From positions 16,084-80,083 of the forward strand of contig CAKMIA010000006.1 of NCBI GenBank assembly GCA_927353735.1: a DNA stretch of 64,000 nucleotides, written 5' to 3'. The notes under the pieces are model-generated. The model was given only the letters and a program-made list of their open reading frames with translations. It made no database searches and was not told the DNA's origin. Below are positions 29,914-38,321 of the stretch, piece after piece. Positions within the stretch are counted from its first letter, which is position 1, and each line of letters starts with the position of its first letter. The DNA is from an uncultured Veillonellaceae bacterium (GTDB taxonomy: Bacteria > Bacillota > Negativicutes > Veillonellales > Dialisteraceae). A program made the translations under genes and the position numbers.

Positions 29914-31221
29914 TTATTCTTCTGTTTTTCCGAGGAAGGCGTCCAGCGCGGCCAGGGCGCGGCGGGCGATCTTCTCGTTTTTCTCTTTCTTGGGCACCCG
30001 TTTTTCCAGCGGCGGCATGAGGCCGAAGTTGACGTTCATAGGCTGGAAATTTTTGCCCTCGTAATGGGAAATGTAATGGGTGAGCGAACCGATGGCAGTC
30101 TCCCGCGGGAACGGCACCGGTTCCCCCCCGTTCACGCGGGCGGCGGCACCGTACGCGGCGGCGATCCCGGAGGCGGCCGATTCCACGTAGCCCTCCACGC
30201 CGGTCATCTGTCCGGCGAAGAAGAGGCCCGGCCGGGTGCGCGATTCCATGGCCGCGGTGAGCAGGTCCGGCGAATCGATGTAGGTATTTCTGTGCATCAC
30301 GCCGTAGCGGATGAATTCCGCCTTTTCCAGTCCGGGGATCATGCCGAATACCCGGCGCTGCTCGCCCCATTTGAGGTGGGTCTGGAATCCCACGATATTG
30401 TACATGGTGCCTTCCGCATTGTCCTGCCGGAGCTGGACCACCGCATAGGGGTCCTTCCCGGTGCGCGGGTCGGGCAGTCCCACGGGCTTCATAGGGCCGA
30501 AGCGCATGGTGTCCTCCCCGCGCTGGGCCATCACCTCGATGGGCATGCAGCCCTCAAAGACCTTTTTATTTTCAAAGCCGTGCACCTCTGCGGTCTCCGC
30601 CGACGCCAGCGCCTGCTGGAACGCCTTGTATTCCTCTTCGTCCATGGGGCAGTTCAGGTAGGCCGCTTCCCCCTTGCCGTAGCGGGAGGCGCGATACACC
30701 ACGGACATATCGAGGGAGTCCTTCGATACGATGGGGGCCGCCGCATCATAGAAGTGGAAGCCCTCGCCGCCGCAGAAGCGCTCGATGTCCTCTGCCAGAG
30801 CGCCGTCGGTGAGCGGCCCCGTGGCAATGATGACGATGCCCTCCTCCGGGATGGCGTCGATCCGTTCCTCCACCACCTCGATCAGGGGATGATTCCGCAC
30901 CGTTTCCGTCACGGCGGCGGCGTAACCCATGCGGTCCACGGCCAGCGCGCCCCCGGCAGGAACGCTGTGGGCGTCCGCGCAGGCCATGATGACCGAATCG
31001 AGGCGGCGCATTTCCTCCTTCAAAAGGCCCACCGCATTGGTGAGCGCCGCGGCACGCAGTGAATTGCTGCACACCAGCTCTCCGAAATAGGCGGTGTGAT
31101 GGGCGGGCGTCGCCGCCCCCGGCCGCATTTCCACAAGACGCACGGGGATGCCCCGGCGGGCGAGCTGCCAGGCCGCCTCACTGCCGGCCAGACCGGCTCC
31201 GATGATCGTTACTGGGTCCAT
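29914..31221 (-). CDS. trmFO: Methylenetetrahydrofolate-tRNA m5U54 methyltransferase
   Basis: Makes m5U54 in the tRNA T-loop with folate and FADH2. The 435-aa protein has the FAD-binding [20 protein letters not shown] at the N-terminus, LVCSNSLRA, the region [12 protein letters not shown] with the family cysteine, and [21 protein letters not shown] near the C-terminus. The ATG has GGAG 5 nt upstream, 12 nt after topA. In Firmicutes it is commonly next to topA, as here. Confidence 0.97.
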   Translation of the reverse strand: MDPVTIIGAGLAGSEAAWQLARRGIPVRLVEMRPGAATPAHHTAYFGELVCSNSLRAAALTNAVGLLKEEMRRLDSVIMACADAHSVPAGGALAVDRMGYAAAVTETVRNHPLIEVVEERIDAIPEEGIVIIATGPLTDGALAEDIERFCGGEGFHFYDAAAPIVSKDSLDMSVVYRASRYGKGEAAYLNCPMDEEEYKAFQQALASAETAEVHGFENKKVFEGCMPIEVMAQRGEDTMRFGPMKPVGLPDPRTGKDPYAVVQLRQDNAEGTMYNIVGFQTHLKWGEQRRVFGMIPGLEKAEFIRYGVMHRNTYIDSPDLLTAAMESRTRPGLFFAGQMTGVEGYVESAASGIAAAYGAAARVNGGEPVPFPRETAIGSLTHYISHYEGKNFQPMNVNFGLMPPLEKRVPKKEKNEKIARRALAALDAFLGKTEE

Positions 31222-31233
31222 AGATTCTCCTGT

Positions 31234-33576
31234 TTATTCCTTCTTCTCTTCCGTTTTCTTCGTGCGGGTGCGCCGCTTCGGCTGGCTCGGGCATTCCGGA
31301 TTGGAGCAGACGATATGCTCCGTCTTATCCCGGCCGACCTTTTTTACCATGATATGGCCGCAGGTCGGGCAGAACTGGTCCACCGGCTCATTCCACAGCG
31401 CCATATCGCATTTCGGGTATTCGCTGCATCCGTAGAAATAGCGGCCCCGGCGGGAGCGGCGGCGGATGAGGTGTCCCTTCTTGCATTTCGGACAGACGAT
31501 GCCCGTATCCACCACGATGGATTTCGTGGCCTTGCATTCCGGGCACGCCAGATACCGGCCGAAGGGGCCCGTGCGGTAGACCATCTTCGCGCCGCACTTG
31601 TCGCACACCACGTCCGATTCCTCATCGGGCTGCTGGTCCTGCCGGTAGGGCTTGATATTGCTGCACTTCGGATAGTTCGGGCACGCCAGATATTTGCCGT
31701 ACCGGCCGATCTTAACGATCATGTGGGCGCCGCATTTCTCGCAGATGACGTCGGACACTTCCTGATTTTTCTCCCGGTCCTCGGCGGCCTGTGCGTCGGC
31801 CTCCTTCAGCTCGCTGCTGAACAGCCGGTAGAATTCGTCCATGACGTGGGCATAGCTGGTCTTGCCGGCGGCGATCTTATCCAGCTCGGTCTCCATGTCG
31901 GCAGTGAAGTCCACATTGATGATGCCGCCGAAGTATTTTTTCAGCAGATCCACGATGGTAAAGCCCAAATCGGTGGGCACGAACTGCTTGTTTTCCTTCT
32001 CCACGTATTTTCTCCGCTGGATGGTGTCGAGGATCGGCGCATAGGTGGACGGACGGCCGATGCCCTTTTCCTCCAGCGTCTTGATGAGGCTCGCTTCGGT
32101 GTAGCGCGGCGGCGGCGCGGTGAAATGCTGCTCGCCCTCGGCGGACACATTTTTCACGGTGTCCCCCTTGTGCAGGGCCGGCAGGGTATTTTCCTTTTCG
32201 TTTTCCTTTGCCTTTTCCCGGGCGGTCTGAAGCACGGTGAAGCCATCAAAGAGGACGTGCATCCCCGTGGCGCGGAGCGTGCAGTCCCCGCACTGGAGCA
32301 CGGCCGCTGTATTTTCCGTCACCTGCGGCGCCATCTGGCTGGCGAGGAAGCGGTTCCAGATGAGCGTGTAGAGCTTCATCTGGTCCCGGGAGAGGGAACC
32401 CTCCAGCGCTTCCGGCGGGAACCGGAGCGACGTGGGGCGGATGGCCTCGTGGGCGTCCTGCGCCTCCTTGGACTTGGCGTACACATTCGGTTTGGCGGGA
32501 ACGAAATCCGGTCCGTAATGCTCAGCGATGTATTCCAGGGCGGGCTTCACCATTTCATCGGAAATGCGGACGGAATCGGTACGCATGTAGGTGATGAGCC
32601 CCACATGGCCGTGGCCGGCGATCTCCACGCCTTCATAGAGCGTCTGCGCCACCATCATGGTCTTCTTGGAAGCAAAGGACAGCTTATTGACCGCCTCCTG
32701 CTGCATGGTGGACGTCGTAAAGGGCGGCTTCGGCCGTCTCTGCTTCTTCTGCTTCGTCACGGAAGCGATGAGGGCGTCCTGCTTCTGGAGCATGGCCAGC
32801 ACTGCATCAGCCTCTTCCTTATTGTGGAGCTTCGCCTCCTGTCCGTTCACATGGGTGAGGCGCGCCTTGAAGGTGTGATTGTCCGCGGTCCTGTACTTGC
32901 CCTCTATGGTCCAGTATTCCTCCGGATGGAAGGCTTTGATCTCCTCTTCCCGTTCGCAGATGAGGCGCACCGCCACGGACTGCACGCGTCCTGCGGAGAG
33001 GCCGCGGTAGACCTGCTTCCACAGCCAGGGGGAGAGCTTGTACCCCACGAGGCGGTCCAGCACGCGCCGGGCCTGCTGGGCGTCCACGCGGTTCTCGTCG
33101 ATCGGGCCGGGATGGGCCACCGCTTCCCGGATGGCCGGGGGCGTGATCTCATGGAAGGCAATGCGCACATTGTCCGCCGGATTCACGTCCAGCAGCCTGG
33201 ACAGGTGCCACGAAATGGCTTCCCCTTCGCGGTCGGGGTCCGTTGCGAGAAGGACATCGCGGGACTGGTTGGCTTCCTTCTGCAGTTCCTTGATGACCGT
33301 TTCCCGGCCGTCTGCATTGACGTACTGCGGAGCAAAGCCGTGGTCGATATCCACGCCGAGGGTGCGCTTCGGCAGGTCCCGCAGATGGCCCATGGAGGCC
33401 ATCACCTTGTAGTCCGGTCCGAGGATGCGCTCGATGGTGCGCGCCTTTGCCGGCGATTCCACCACGACGAGGCGCTTGCCCTTCGGATTCGGCTTGCGCC
33501 GGAATGCCGGTTCTGCCGGCGGCAGGGATGTTTTGCGTTTTTTGTCACCGATGGTGATCGTTCTCTTGATTGACAT
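31234..33576 (-). CDS. topA: DNA topoisomerase I
   Basis: Relaxes negative supercoils by single-strand passage. The 780-aa protein has a basic N-terminal extension of ~33 residues, then the TOPRIM domain (KRLVVVESPAKARTIERIL, and the DPDREGE motif). The catalytic tyrosine is in GLITYMRTDSVRIS. Four C-terminal zinc-type modules follow (CEKC/CPNYPKC, CDKC/CPEC, CPKC/CSEYPKC, CPTC/CSNPEC) and a Lys/Arg/Glu tail. The start has GGAGG 4 nt upstream, 16 nt after dprA. Confidence 0.97.
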   Translation of the reverse strand: MSIKRTITIGDKKRKTSLPPAEPAFRRKPNPKGKRLVVVESPAKARTIERILGPDYKVMASMGHLRDLPKRTLGVDIDHGFAPQYVNADGRETVIKELQKEANQSRDVLLATDPDREGEAISWHLSRLLDVNPADNVRIAFHEITPPAIREAVAHPGPIDENRVDAQQARRVLDRLVGYKLSPWLWKQVYRGLSAGRVQSVAVRLICEREEEIKAFHPEEYWTIEGKYRTADNHTFKARLTHVNGQEAKLHNKEEADAVLAMLQKQDALIASVTKQKKQRRPKPPFTTSTMQQEAVNKLSFASKKTMMVAQTLYEGVEIAGHGHVGLITYMRTDSVRISDEMVKPALEYIAEHYGPDFVPAKPNVYAKSKEAQDAHEAIRPTSLRFPPEALEGSLSRDQMKLYTLIWNRFLASQMAPQVTENTAAVLQCGDCTLRATGMHVLFDGFTVLQTAREKAKENEKENTLPALHKGDTVKNVSAEGEQHFTAPPPRYTEASLIKTLEEKGIGRPSTYAPILDTIQRRKYVEKENKQFVPTDLGFTIVDLLKKYFGGIINVDFTADMETELDKIAAGKTSYAHVMDEFYRLFSSELKEADAQAAEDREKNQEVSDVICEKCGAHMIVKIGRYGKYLACPNYPKCSNIKPYRQDQQPDEESDVVCDKCGAKMVYRTGPFGRYLACPECKATKSIVVDTGIVCPKCKKGHLIRRRSRRGRYFYGCSEYPKCDMALWNEPVDQFCPTCGHIMVKKVGRDKTEHIVCSNPECPSQPKRRTRTKKTEEKKE

Positions 33577-33592
33577 AGTTCCTCCATCTCTG

Positions 33593-34687
33593 TCAGACGG
33601 TCTCTCCCGTTCTGCCGGCGGCGTAGCGCCCCGGCCCTTCCTCCGTGATGTATCCCTTCATGGTGAGCGAGAGCAGAATCATGGTCAGTTTCGTCATGGA
33701 GAGGCCGCTCTGCGCGAGCAGGGACTCGGCGGATACGGTCTCTCCCATACAGCAGAAACGATACACCATTTCTTCTTCCAGTGTCAACTGCCGCGCCGGA
33801 GATTTCTCCTCCTCCGCCGGGGTGCCCCAGCCGTATTCGGAGAGGATGTCCTCCGCGCCGGTGCAGCAGATGGCCCCGTTCCGGATGAGCTTATGGGTGC
33901 CGCGACTCATGGGCGACCAGATGCTCCCCGGCACGGCGAAGACGTCCCGCCCTTCCTCGAGGGCAAAATCCGCCGTGATGAGAGAGCCGCTCCGCTCGGC
34001 GGCCTCCGTCACGACGACCGCGCGGCACATGCCGGCGATGATGCGGTTCCGCGCGGGAAACTGCCGGCCCAGCGGCGGCGTCCCCAGCGGATATTCCGAG
34101 AGAACGGCCCCGCCGGCCTCACAGATCCTCCGGAAAAGATTCCGGTTCTCCGGCGGATAGGTCACGTCCAGCCCGCAGGCGAGCACCGCCGCGGTGGGCG
34201 CGCCGCCGGAGAGACACCCCGTATGGGAGGCGGTATCCACGCCGCGGGCGCCGCCGGAAATGACGGTCACGCCCTCCTTTGCCAGCGCCTCCGCCAGATG
34301 AGACGCCGCATTGACGCCGTAGGCGGTGGCCTTCCGGGCGCCCACGATGGCCACGGTACGGGTCCACACCGGCGCCTCGCCCCGGTAGAACAGCACCGCC
34401 GGCGGATTGGCGGTCTCCTTCAGCAGCGGCGGATAGGTCTCATCCCGCCATGTCGCCACATGGATATCCCGCTTCCGCAGCTCCGCCTCCACGTCCGCCG
34501 GGTCGGTCTTTCTCCGGTAGTCCAGAAATTCTCCCGCCAGCCGCTCCGGCAGAAGGTGCGCCGCCGAGAGCTCCTTCGCCGTGCATTTCCACAGCCGCTC
34601 CGCCGTGCCGAAATGCTCCACCAGCGCCCGGATGCGCCGCGCTCCCAGCCGGGGCAGGCCCGGCAATGCCGCTGCATACCTGTCCAT
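33593..34687 (-). CDS. dprA: DNA-processing protein A (natural transformation)
   Basis: DprA protects incoming single strands and loads RecA. The 364-aa product has a SAM-like N-terminus, the Rossmann core (TVAIVGARKATAYG, VISGGARGVDTASH, LGRQFPARNRIIAGM, ERSGSLITADFALEEGRDVFAVPG) and a C-terminal winged helix (~300-355). The start has GGGGG about 7 nt upstream. It heads dprA-topA-trmFO. With comM nearby it hints at competence, although no com uptake genes lie in the window. Confidence 0.95.
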   Translation of the reverse strand: MDRYAAALPGLPRLGARRIRALVEHFGTAERLWKCTAKELSAAHLLPERLAGEFLDYRRKTDPADVEAELRKRDIHVATWRDETYPPLLKETANPPAVLFYRGEAPVWTRTVAIVGARKATAYGVNAASHLAEALAKEGVTVISGGARGVDTASHTGCLSGGAPTAAVLACGLDVTYPPENRNLFRRICEAGGAVLSEYPLGTPPLGRQFPARNRIIAGMCRAVVVTEAAERSGSLITADFALEEGRDVFAVPGSIWSPMSRGTHKLIRNGAICCTGAEDILSEYGWGTPAEEEKSPARQLTLEEEMVYRFCCMGETVSAESLLAQSGLSMTKLTMILLSLTMKGYITEEGPGRYAAGRTGETV

Positions 34688-34718
34688 ACCGCTTCCCCCT
34701 TTCTATTTCTTTATCCTT

Positions 34719-34724
34719 ATTATA
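34719..34724 (-). promoter_or_regulatory. -10 element of the dprA-topA-trmFO operon
   Basis: TATAAT on the minus strand about 30 bp before dprA; no good -35. Confidence 0.5.
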
Positions 34725-34762
34725 AGCGCCGGCACCCATGGCCGCATCTGAAAAGGACATAA

Positions 34763-34789
34763 TAAAAAAGCGCCGCTCTCTGCGGCGCT
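34763..34789 (-). terminator. Terminator of the exported esterase gene
   Basis: AGCGCCGC and GCGGCGCT around AGAGA, then TTTTTT on the minus strand. Confidence 0.92.
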
Positions 34790-34805
34790 CTCTTTCTGAT
34801 ACCGG

Positions 34806-35843
34806 TCACGGATGCAGCGCTTTTTTCAGCACCTGCACATACTCGTCCTCCACCTGCCGGCTGTATTCCGTTCCCCGTGCGACGGCCTCAAAGGCATGGA
34901 AGGCCCGGGGATAGATGTGAAATTCCACAGGGACCCCCGCCTGCGCCAGCCGGGCCATGTACCGGATCACCTCGTCCCGGAACGGCTCCAGCGTCCCGAT
35001 GCAGGAATACGCCGGCGGCAGGCCGGACAGATCCTCCTCGCGGGCCGGCGCCATGTAAGGCGTCACCGCATCGGTCCCGGCGATGTCCCCGATATAGGCA
35101 TGCCAGCCGTAGCGGTTGGCATCGCGGTTCCATACCCGGGGATCGGTCTCCTCCCGGCTGGACGGCGTCTCCATCCGGTCGTCCAGCATGGGATAGAGCG
35201 GCATCTGAAAGGCCGGCATAAATTCGCCCCGGTCCCGGGCCAGCAGCGTCACTGCGGCGCAGAGATTGCCGCCCGCCGAGGCCCCGGCCACCGCTACGCG
35301 CTCCGTATCGACGCCCAATTCCTCCCCGTGCTGAAATACCCAGCGAAGCCCCGCATAGCAGTCCTCCAGCGGTGCCGGATAGGGATGCTCCGGCGCGAGC
35401 CGGTAATCCACCGCCACCACGACGGCCCTCACCTCCCGGGCAAACCGGAGGCTCTGGGCTTCATTCTGCTCCGGCACGCCGAAAAGGAAGCCGCCGCCGT
35501 GGATCCAGTAAATGCAGGGAAGCGGTCCTTCCGCCTCTTTCGGCGTATAGATCCGGAGGCGCAGCTCTCCGGTCCCGTCGCCGTTGGGAATATACCGGTC
35601 ATGCACCTCCACCGCTTCATCTTTTGGCAGAGAGGGAGAGCCCACCAGCCCCGCAGCACGCTGCTTCAGGAAGTCCGGCCCGGTCCGCGCCAGATCCATG
35701 GCGTAGCTCTGCTCAAAGGCCGGCACCAGCTCCGGGTCCAGTCTGGAAGCAAAATCGCCCGCTGCCCAGCCGGCAGCAGGCATGCCGAGCAGCAGGCCCG
35801 CCATCAGGCCGCTGATCACTCTCTTTTTCATTCTGAATCGCAT
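34806..35843 (-). CDS. Exported alpha/beta-hydrolase (HSL-type esterase)
   Basis: 345 aa. A signal peptide (MRFRMKKRVISGLMAGLLLG, cut near GWAA-GDF) sends it out of the cytoplasm, likely to the periplasm of this diderm. The hydrolase has the oxyanion HGGGFLFG motif, the nucleophile in GASAGG, DYRLAPEHPYPAPLED, and the catalytic His in FHAFE. These define the hormone-sensitive-lipase (family IV) esterases of short acyl esters. The ATG at 35843 has AGGAGG 8 nt upstream. It has its own promoter and terminator. Confidence 0.9.
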   Translation of the reverse strand: MRFRMKKRVISGLMAGLLLGMPAAGWAAGDFASRLDPELVPAFEQSYAMDLARTGPDFLKQRAAGLVGSPSLPKDEAVEVHDRYIPNGDGTGELRLRIYTPKEAEGPLPCIYWIHGGGFLFGVPEQNEAQSLRFAREVRAVVVAVDYRLAPEHPYPAPLEDCYAGLRWVFQHGEELGVDTERVAVAGASAGGNLCAAVTLLARDRGEFMPAFQMPLYPMLDDRMETPSSREETDPRVWNRDANRYGWHAYIGDIAGTDAVTPYMAPAREEDLSGLPPAYSCIGTLEPFRDEVIRYMARLAQAGVPVEFHIYPRAFHAFEAVARGTEYSRQVEDEYVQVLKKALHP

Positions 35844-35889
35844 GGCAGTTCCTCCTGTTTCCTTACACGTTTGCCTATCCGTTGGATTC

Positions 35890-35920
35890 ATTATAAGGAA
35901 ACAGACGCCGCCGCTTCCAA
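35890..35920 (-). promoter_or_regulatory. Promoter of the esterase gene
   Basis: TTGGAA and TATAAT (35890-35895) on the minus strand with a long 19-bp spacer. Confidence 0.55.
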
Positions 35921-35969
35921 TGCCTGTATTTCATCCATTTCCATACAGGAAATGAATATATTCCCGCTG

Positions 35970-37121
35970 TCAGCCCGCTTTTCCGACAGCCCGCCGCCGC
36001 TGATACAGCCCCGGCAGGAAGAAGAGAAGGCTCCCTGCGAGGAAGGCCAGACCGCCGAACACCACCGCGTCGATGCCCATGGCGTCAATGATCCAGCCGC
36101 ATACCGCCGCAGCAATGCACGTCCCCAGATTGGCCGCCACCAGAAAGAGCGCGTTCGCAAAGTCGGGCACCTCCGGCGCGGCGGAGGCGATCCAGTACTG
36201 GTGGATATTCGCGGCGATGCCTGCCAGAATGCCCCACAGCAGCAGAATGACCGCCATCATATAGGGCTGCGCGCCGTCCAGCGCCATCCATATATAGAGC
36301 GCGCCCAGCACGAAGGGAAACAGGAACACCGTCCGCGCCGCCCGCCGGGACAGGAGCCGGCCGGCGATGAGATTGCCCGCGATATTGGCCGAGCCGTACA
36401 CGAAGAGCGCCGTGCTCACCCAGGCCGGGGCATAGCCGGATACGCGGTCCAGATAATCCGCCAGATAGCTGAATACGCCGAAGATGCTCCCGTTGAGGCA
36501 GATCACCGCAAAGAAGGCCAGCCACAGCCCGCTGTCCCGGAGCACCCGGAGCTGCGCGCCGTAGGAGAGGACCTGCGACGGCGGCATAGACGGCACGAAA
36601 CAGATCGTCGCCGCCAGCGCCGCCCCGTTCAGCGCGGCGAAGAACAGCATCGCCGTCGTGAGCGACGTGGCCTCCGCCACCCAGCTCACCACCGGCACGC
36701 CGAGCACCATGCCGGCCGATACGCCCACCATGACCTTCGCGGCAGCCTTCGGCGCGTCCTCCGGCCCGGCCTGCGACGCCGCGGCCGCAAAGGCCAGCGA
36801 GATATAGACCGGATGCAGAAAGGCCGGCGCGGTGCGCGCGATGAGAAGCACCGTGAAATCCGCTGCAAAGGCCGAGACGGCGTTGCACAGGGTGAATGCC
36901 GCCAGAACAGCGATCATGACGGTCTTCCGGTTGTACCGGGAGAAAAGGAGCGGCAGCGTCGGACCGGCCACCGCAACGGCCAGCGCAAAAAGGCTGACCA
37001 GCAGACCCGCCTCGGAAATAGCCACGCCGTACCGTTCCGCGATCAGCGGCAGGATGCCGATGACCCCCATCTCCGTATTGATGATGCTGAAGACCCCGAT
37101 GGTGAGAATAAAAATGAGCAT
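35970..37121 (-). CDS. MFS transporter (DHA1-type drug/metabolite efflux)
   Basis: 383 aa with about twelve membrane segments. Starts MLIFILTIGVFSIINTEMG, the usual first helix of DHA1 sugar/arabinose and drug efflux proteins (NTEMGVIGILP). The loop-2 motif is SRYNRKTVMIA. The ATG at 37121 has AAAGGA about 7 nt upstream; the frame runs on upstream but the -10 element lies there. The substrate is not predictable. Confidence 0.88.
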   Translation of the reverse strand: MLIFILTIGVFSIINTEMGVIGILPLIAERYGVAISEAGLLVSLFALAVAVAGPTLPLLFSRYNRKTVMIAVLAAFTLCNAVSAFAADFTVLLIARTAPAFLHPVYISLAFAAAASQAGPEDAPKAAAKVMVGVSAGMVLGVPVVSWVAEATSLTTAMLFFAALNGAALAATICFVPSMPPSQVLSYGAQLRVLRDSGLWLAFFAVICLNGSIFGVFSYLADYLDRVSGYAPAWVSTALFVYGSANIAGNLIAGRLLSRRAARTVFLFPFVLGALYIWMALDGAQPYMMAVILLLWGILAGIAANIHQYWIASAAPEVPDFANALFLVAANLGTCIAAAVCGWIIDAMGIDAVVFGGLAFLAGSLLFFLPGLYQRRRAVGKAG

Positions 37122-37167
37122 GATGATTCCTTTCTCCGGCAGACCTGTATGGGTTTCCAATGGCTGT

Positions 37168-37197
37168 ATTATAAAAATTTCCACAATCTGAAGCCAA
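37168..37197 (-). promoter_or_regulatory. Promoter of the MFS gene
   Basis: TTGGCT (37192-37197), 18 bp, TATAAT (37168-37173) on the minus strand. Confidence 0.7.
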
Positions 37198-37256
37198 TAC
37201 TTATGCACAGCCCCTGCCAATGCCTCCCGGGCATGTGCCTGACGGAGCCCCGTCCC

Positions 37257-37285
37257 TTGCGAAACGCAGCTCATAAGACTATGAT
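37257..37285 (+). promoter_or_regulatory. Promoter of yraN-tag-comM
   Basis: TTGCGA (37257-37262), 17 bp, TATGAT (37280-37285), about 60 bp before yraN. Confidence 0.6.
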
Positions 37286-37346
37286 GAAATCAGATACCAA
37301 ATACAGCGATTCTTTTCTTACGGAACCAGCGGAGAAAGGAGCGGCC

Positions 37347-37700
37347 ATGGAACGCACCGCTTTCGGACGGCAGGGGGAATCCCTCGCCCGCACCTATCTG
37401 GAGCAGAAGGGATTCACCTTCATCGGAAAAAATTTCAAACGGCTCCACGGCGAGATCGACCTCATCATGAAGGACGGACCGGCGCTCGTCTTCGTGGAGG
37501 TCAAGACCCGCACCACGCTCCGCTGGGGCGTGCCTGCAGAAGCGGTGACGCCCGCCAAGCAACGCCATCTCCGGTGGTGTGCCGAAGTGTACTGCGCGGA
37601 GCATCATCTGACCGATACGCCGCTCCGCTTCGACGTGGTGGAGATCCTCGCCCTGCCCGGCCGCCCCGTCCGGTTCCACCACATATCCAATGCATTCTGA
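37347..37700 (+). CDS. yraN: UPF0102 (YraN) family nuclease-fold protein
   Basis: 117 aa. It shows GRQGESLARTYLEQKGF, the EIDLIMKDG box and FVEVKTRT, the pattern of a Holliday-junction-resolvase-like fold (PD-(D/E)xK type). The cellular role is not settled. The ATG at 37347 has AAAGGAG 6 nt upstream. It stands first in yraN-tag-comM; yraN and comM are neighbours in many Firmicutes. Confidence 0.93.
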   Translation: MERTAFGRQGESLARTYLEQKGFTFIGKNFKRLHGEIDLIMKDGPALVFVEVKTRTTLRWGVPAEAVTPAKQRHLRWCAEVYCAEHHLTDTPLRFDVVEILALPGRPVRFHHISNAF

Positions 37701-37716
37701 ATCAGGAGATGAACCG

Positions 37717-38283
37717 ATGTCTGACTGCAAGACCCTGTGCCGCTGCCCGTGGCCCCGCTACGATGCGCTCCTCATGGACTACCACGACCGCCGCTGGTGC
37801 CGCCCCGTCCATGACGATGACGAGCTCTTTGCCCTGCTCGTGCTGGAGAGCTTTTCCGTCGGGCTGTCGTGGACGCTCATCCTTCACCGGGAAGCGCTCT
37901 TCCGCTCTGCCTGTGACGGCCTCCGGCCCGCCCTCTGCGCCGCCTACGGCCCGGATAAGGAGGAGGCGCTGATGGCGCTCCCCGGCATGATCCACCACCG
38001 GGGAAAGATCCGGAGCATCAGCGAAAATGCCCGGGCCTTCCTCGCCGTGCAGAAGGAGCACGGCAGCTTCGATCATTTCCTGTGGCAGCACGTGGGCGGA
38101 CAGCCCGTCGATCACCGGCCGGAAACACTGGCCGACGTGCCTGCCCGCACAGCGCTTTCGGAGCAGCTCAGCCGCGAGCTGAAACATTACGGCTTCCGCT
38201 ACATGGGGCCGGTCATCACCTATTCCTACATGCAGGCCGCCGGCCTCATGAACGACCACCTGCTGTCCTGCGCTTTCCGCTGA
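37717..38283 (+). CDS. tag: DNA-3-methyladenine glycosylase I
   Basis: Removes 3-methyladenine from alkylated DNA. The 188-aa product has CPWP near the start, YHDRRWCRPVHDDDELF, the active-site LESFSVGLSWTLILHRE (conserved Glu), and a C-terminal HLLSC that with the N-terminal Cys/His forms the zinc snap of Tag proteins. The ATG at 37717 has CAGGAG 8 nt upstream and lies 16 nt after yraN. Confidence 0.95.
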   Translation: MSDCKTLCRCPWPRYDALLMDYHDRRWCRPVHDDDELFALLVLESFSVGLSWTLILHREALFRSACDGLRPALCAAYGPDKEEALMALPGMIHHRGKIRSISENARAFLAVQKEHGSFDHFLWQHVGGQPVDHRPETLADVPARTALSEQLSRELKHYGFRYMGPVITYSYMQAAGLMNDHLLSCAFR

Positions 38284-38321
38284 CCGGTTCCGTTTCCCGC
38301 ATCGTCAAAGGGGGGACAATC

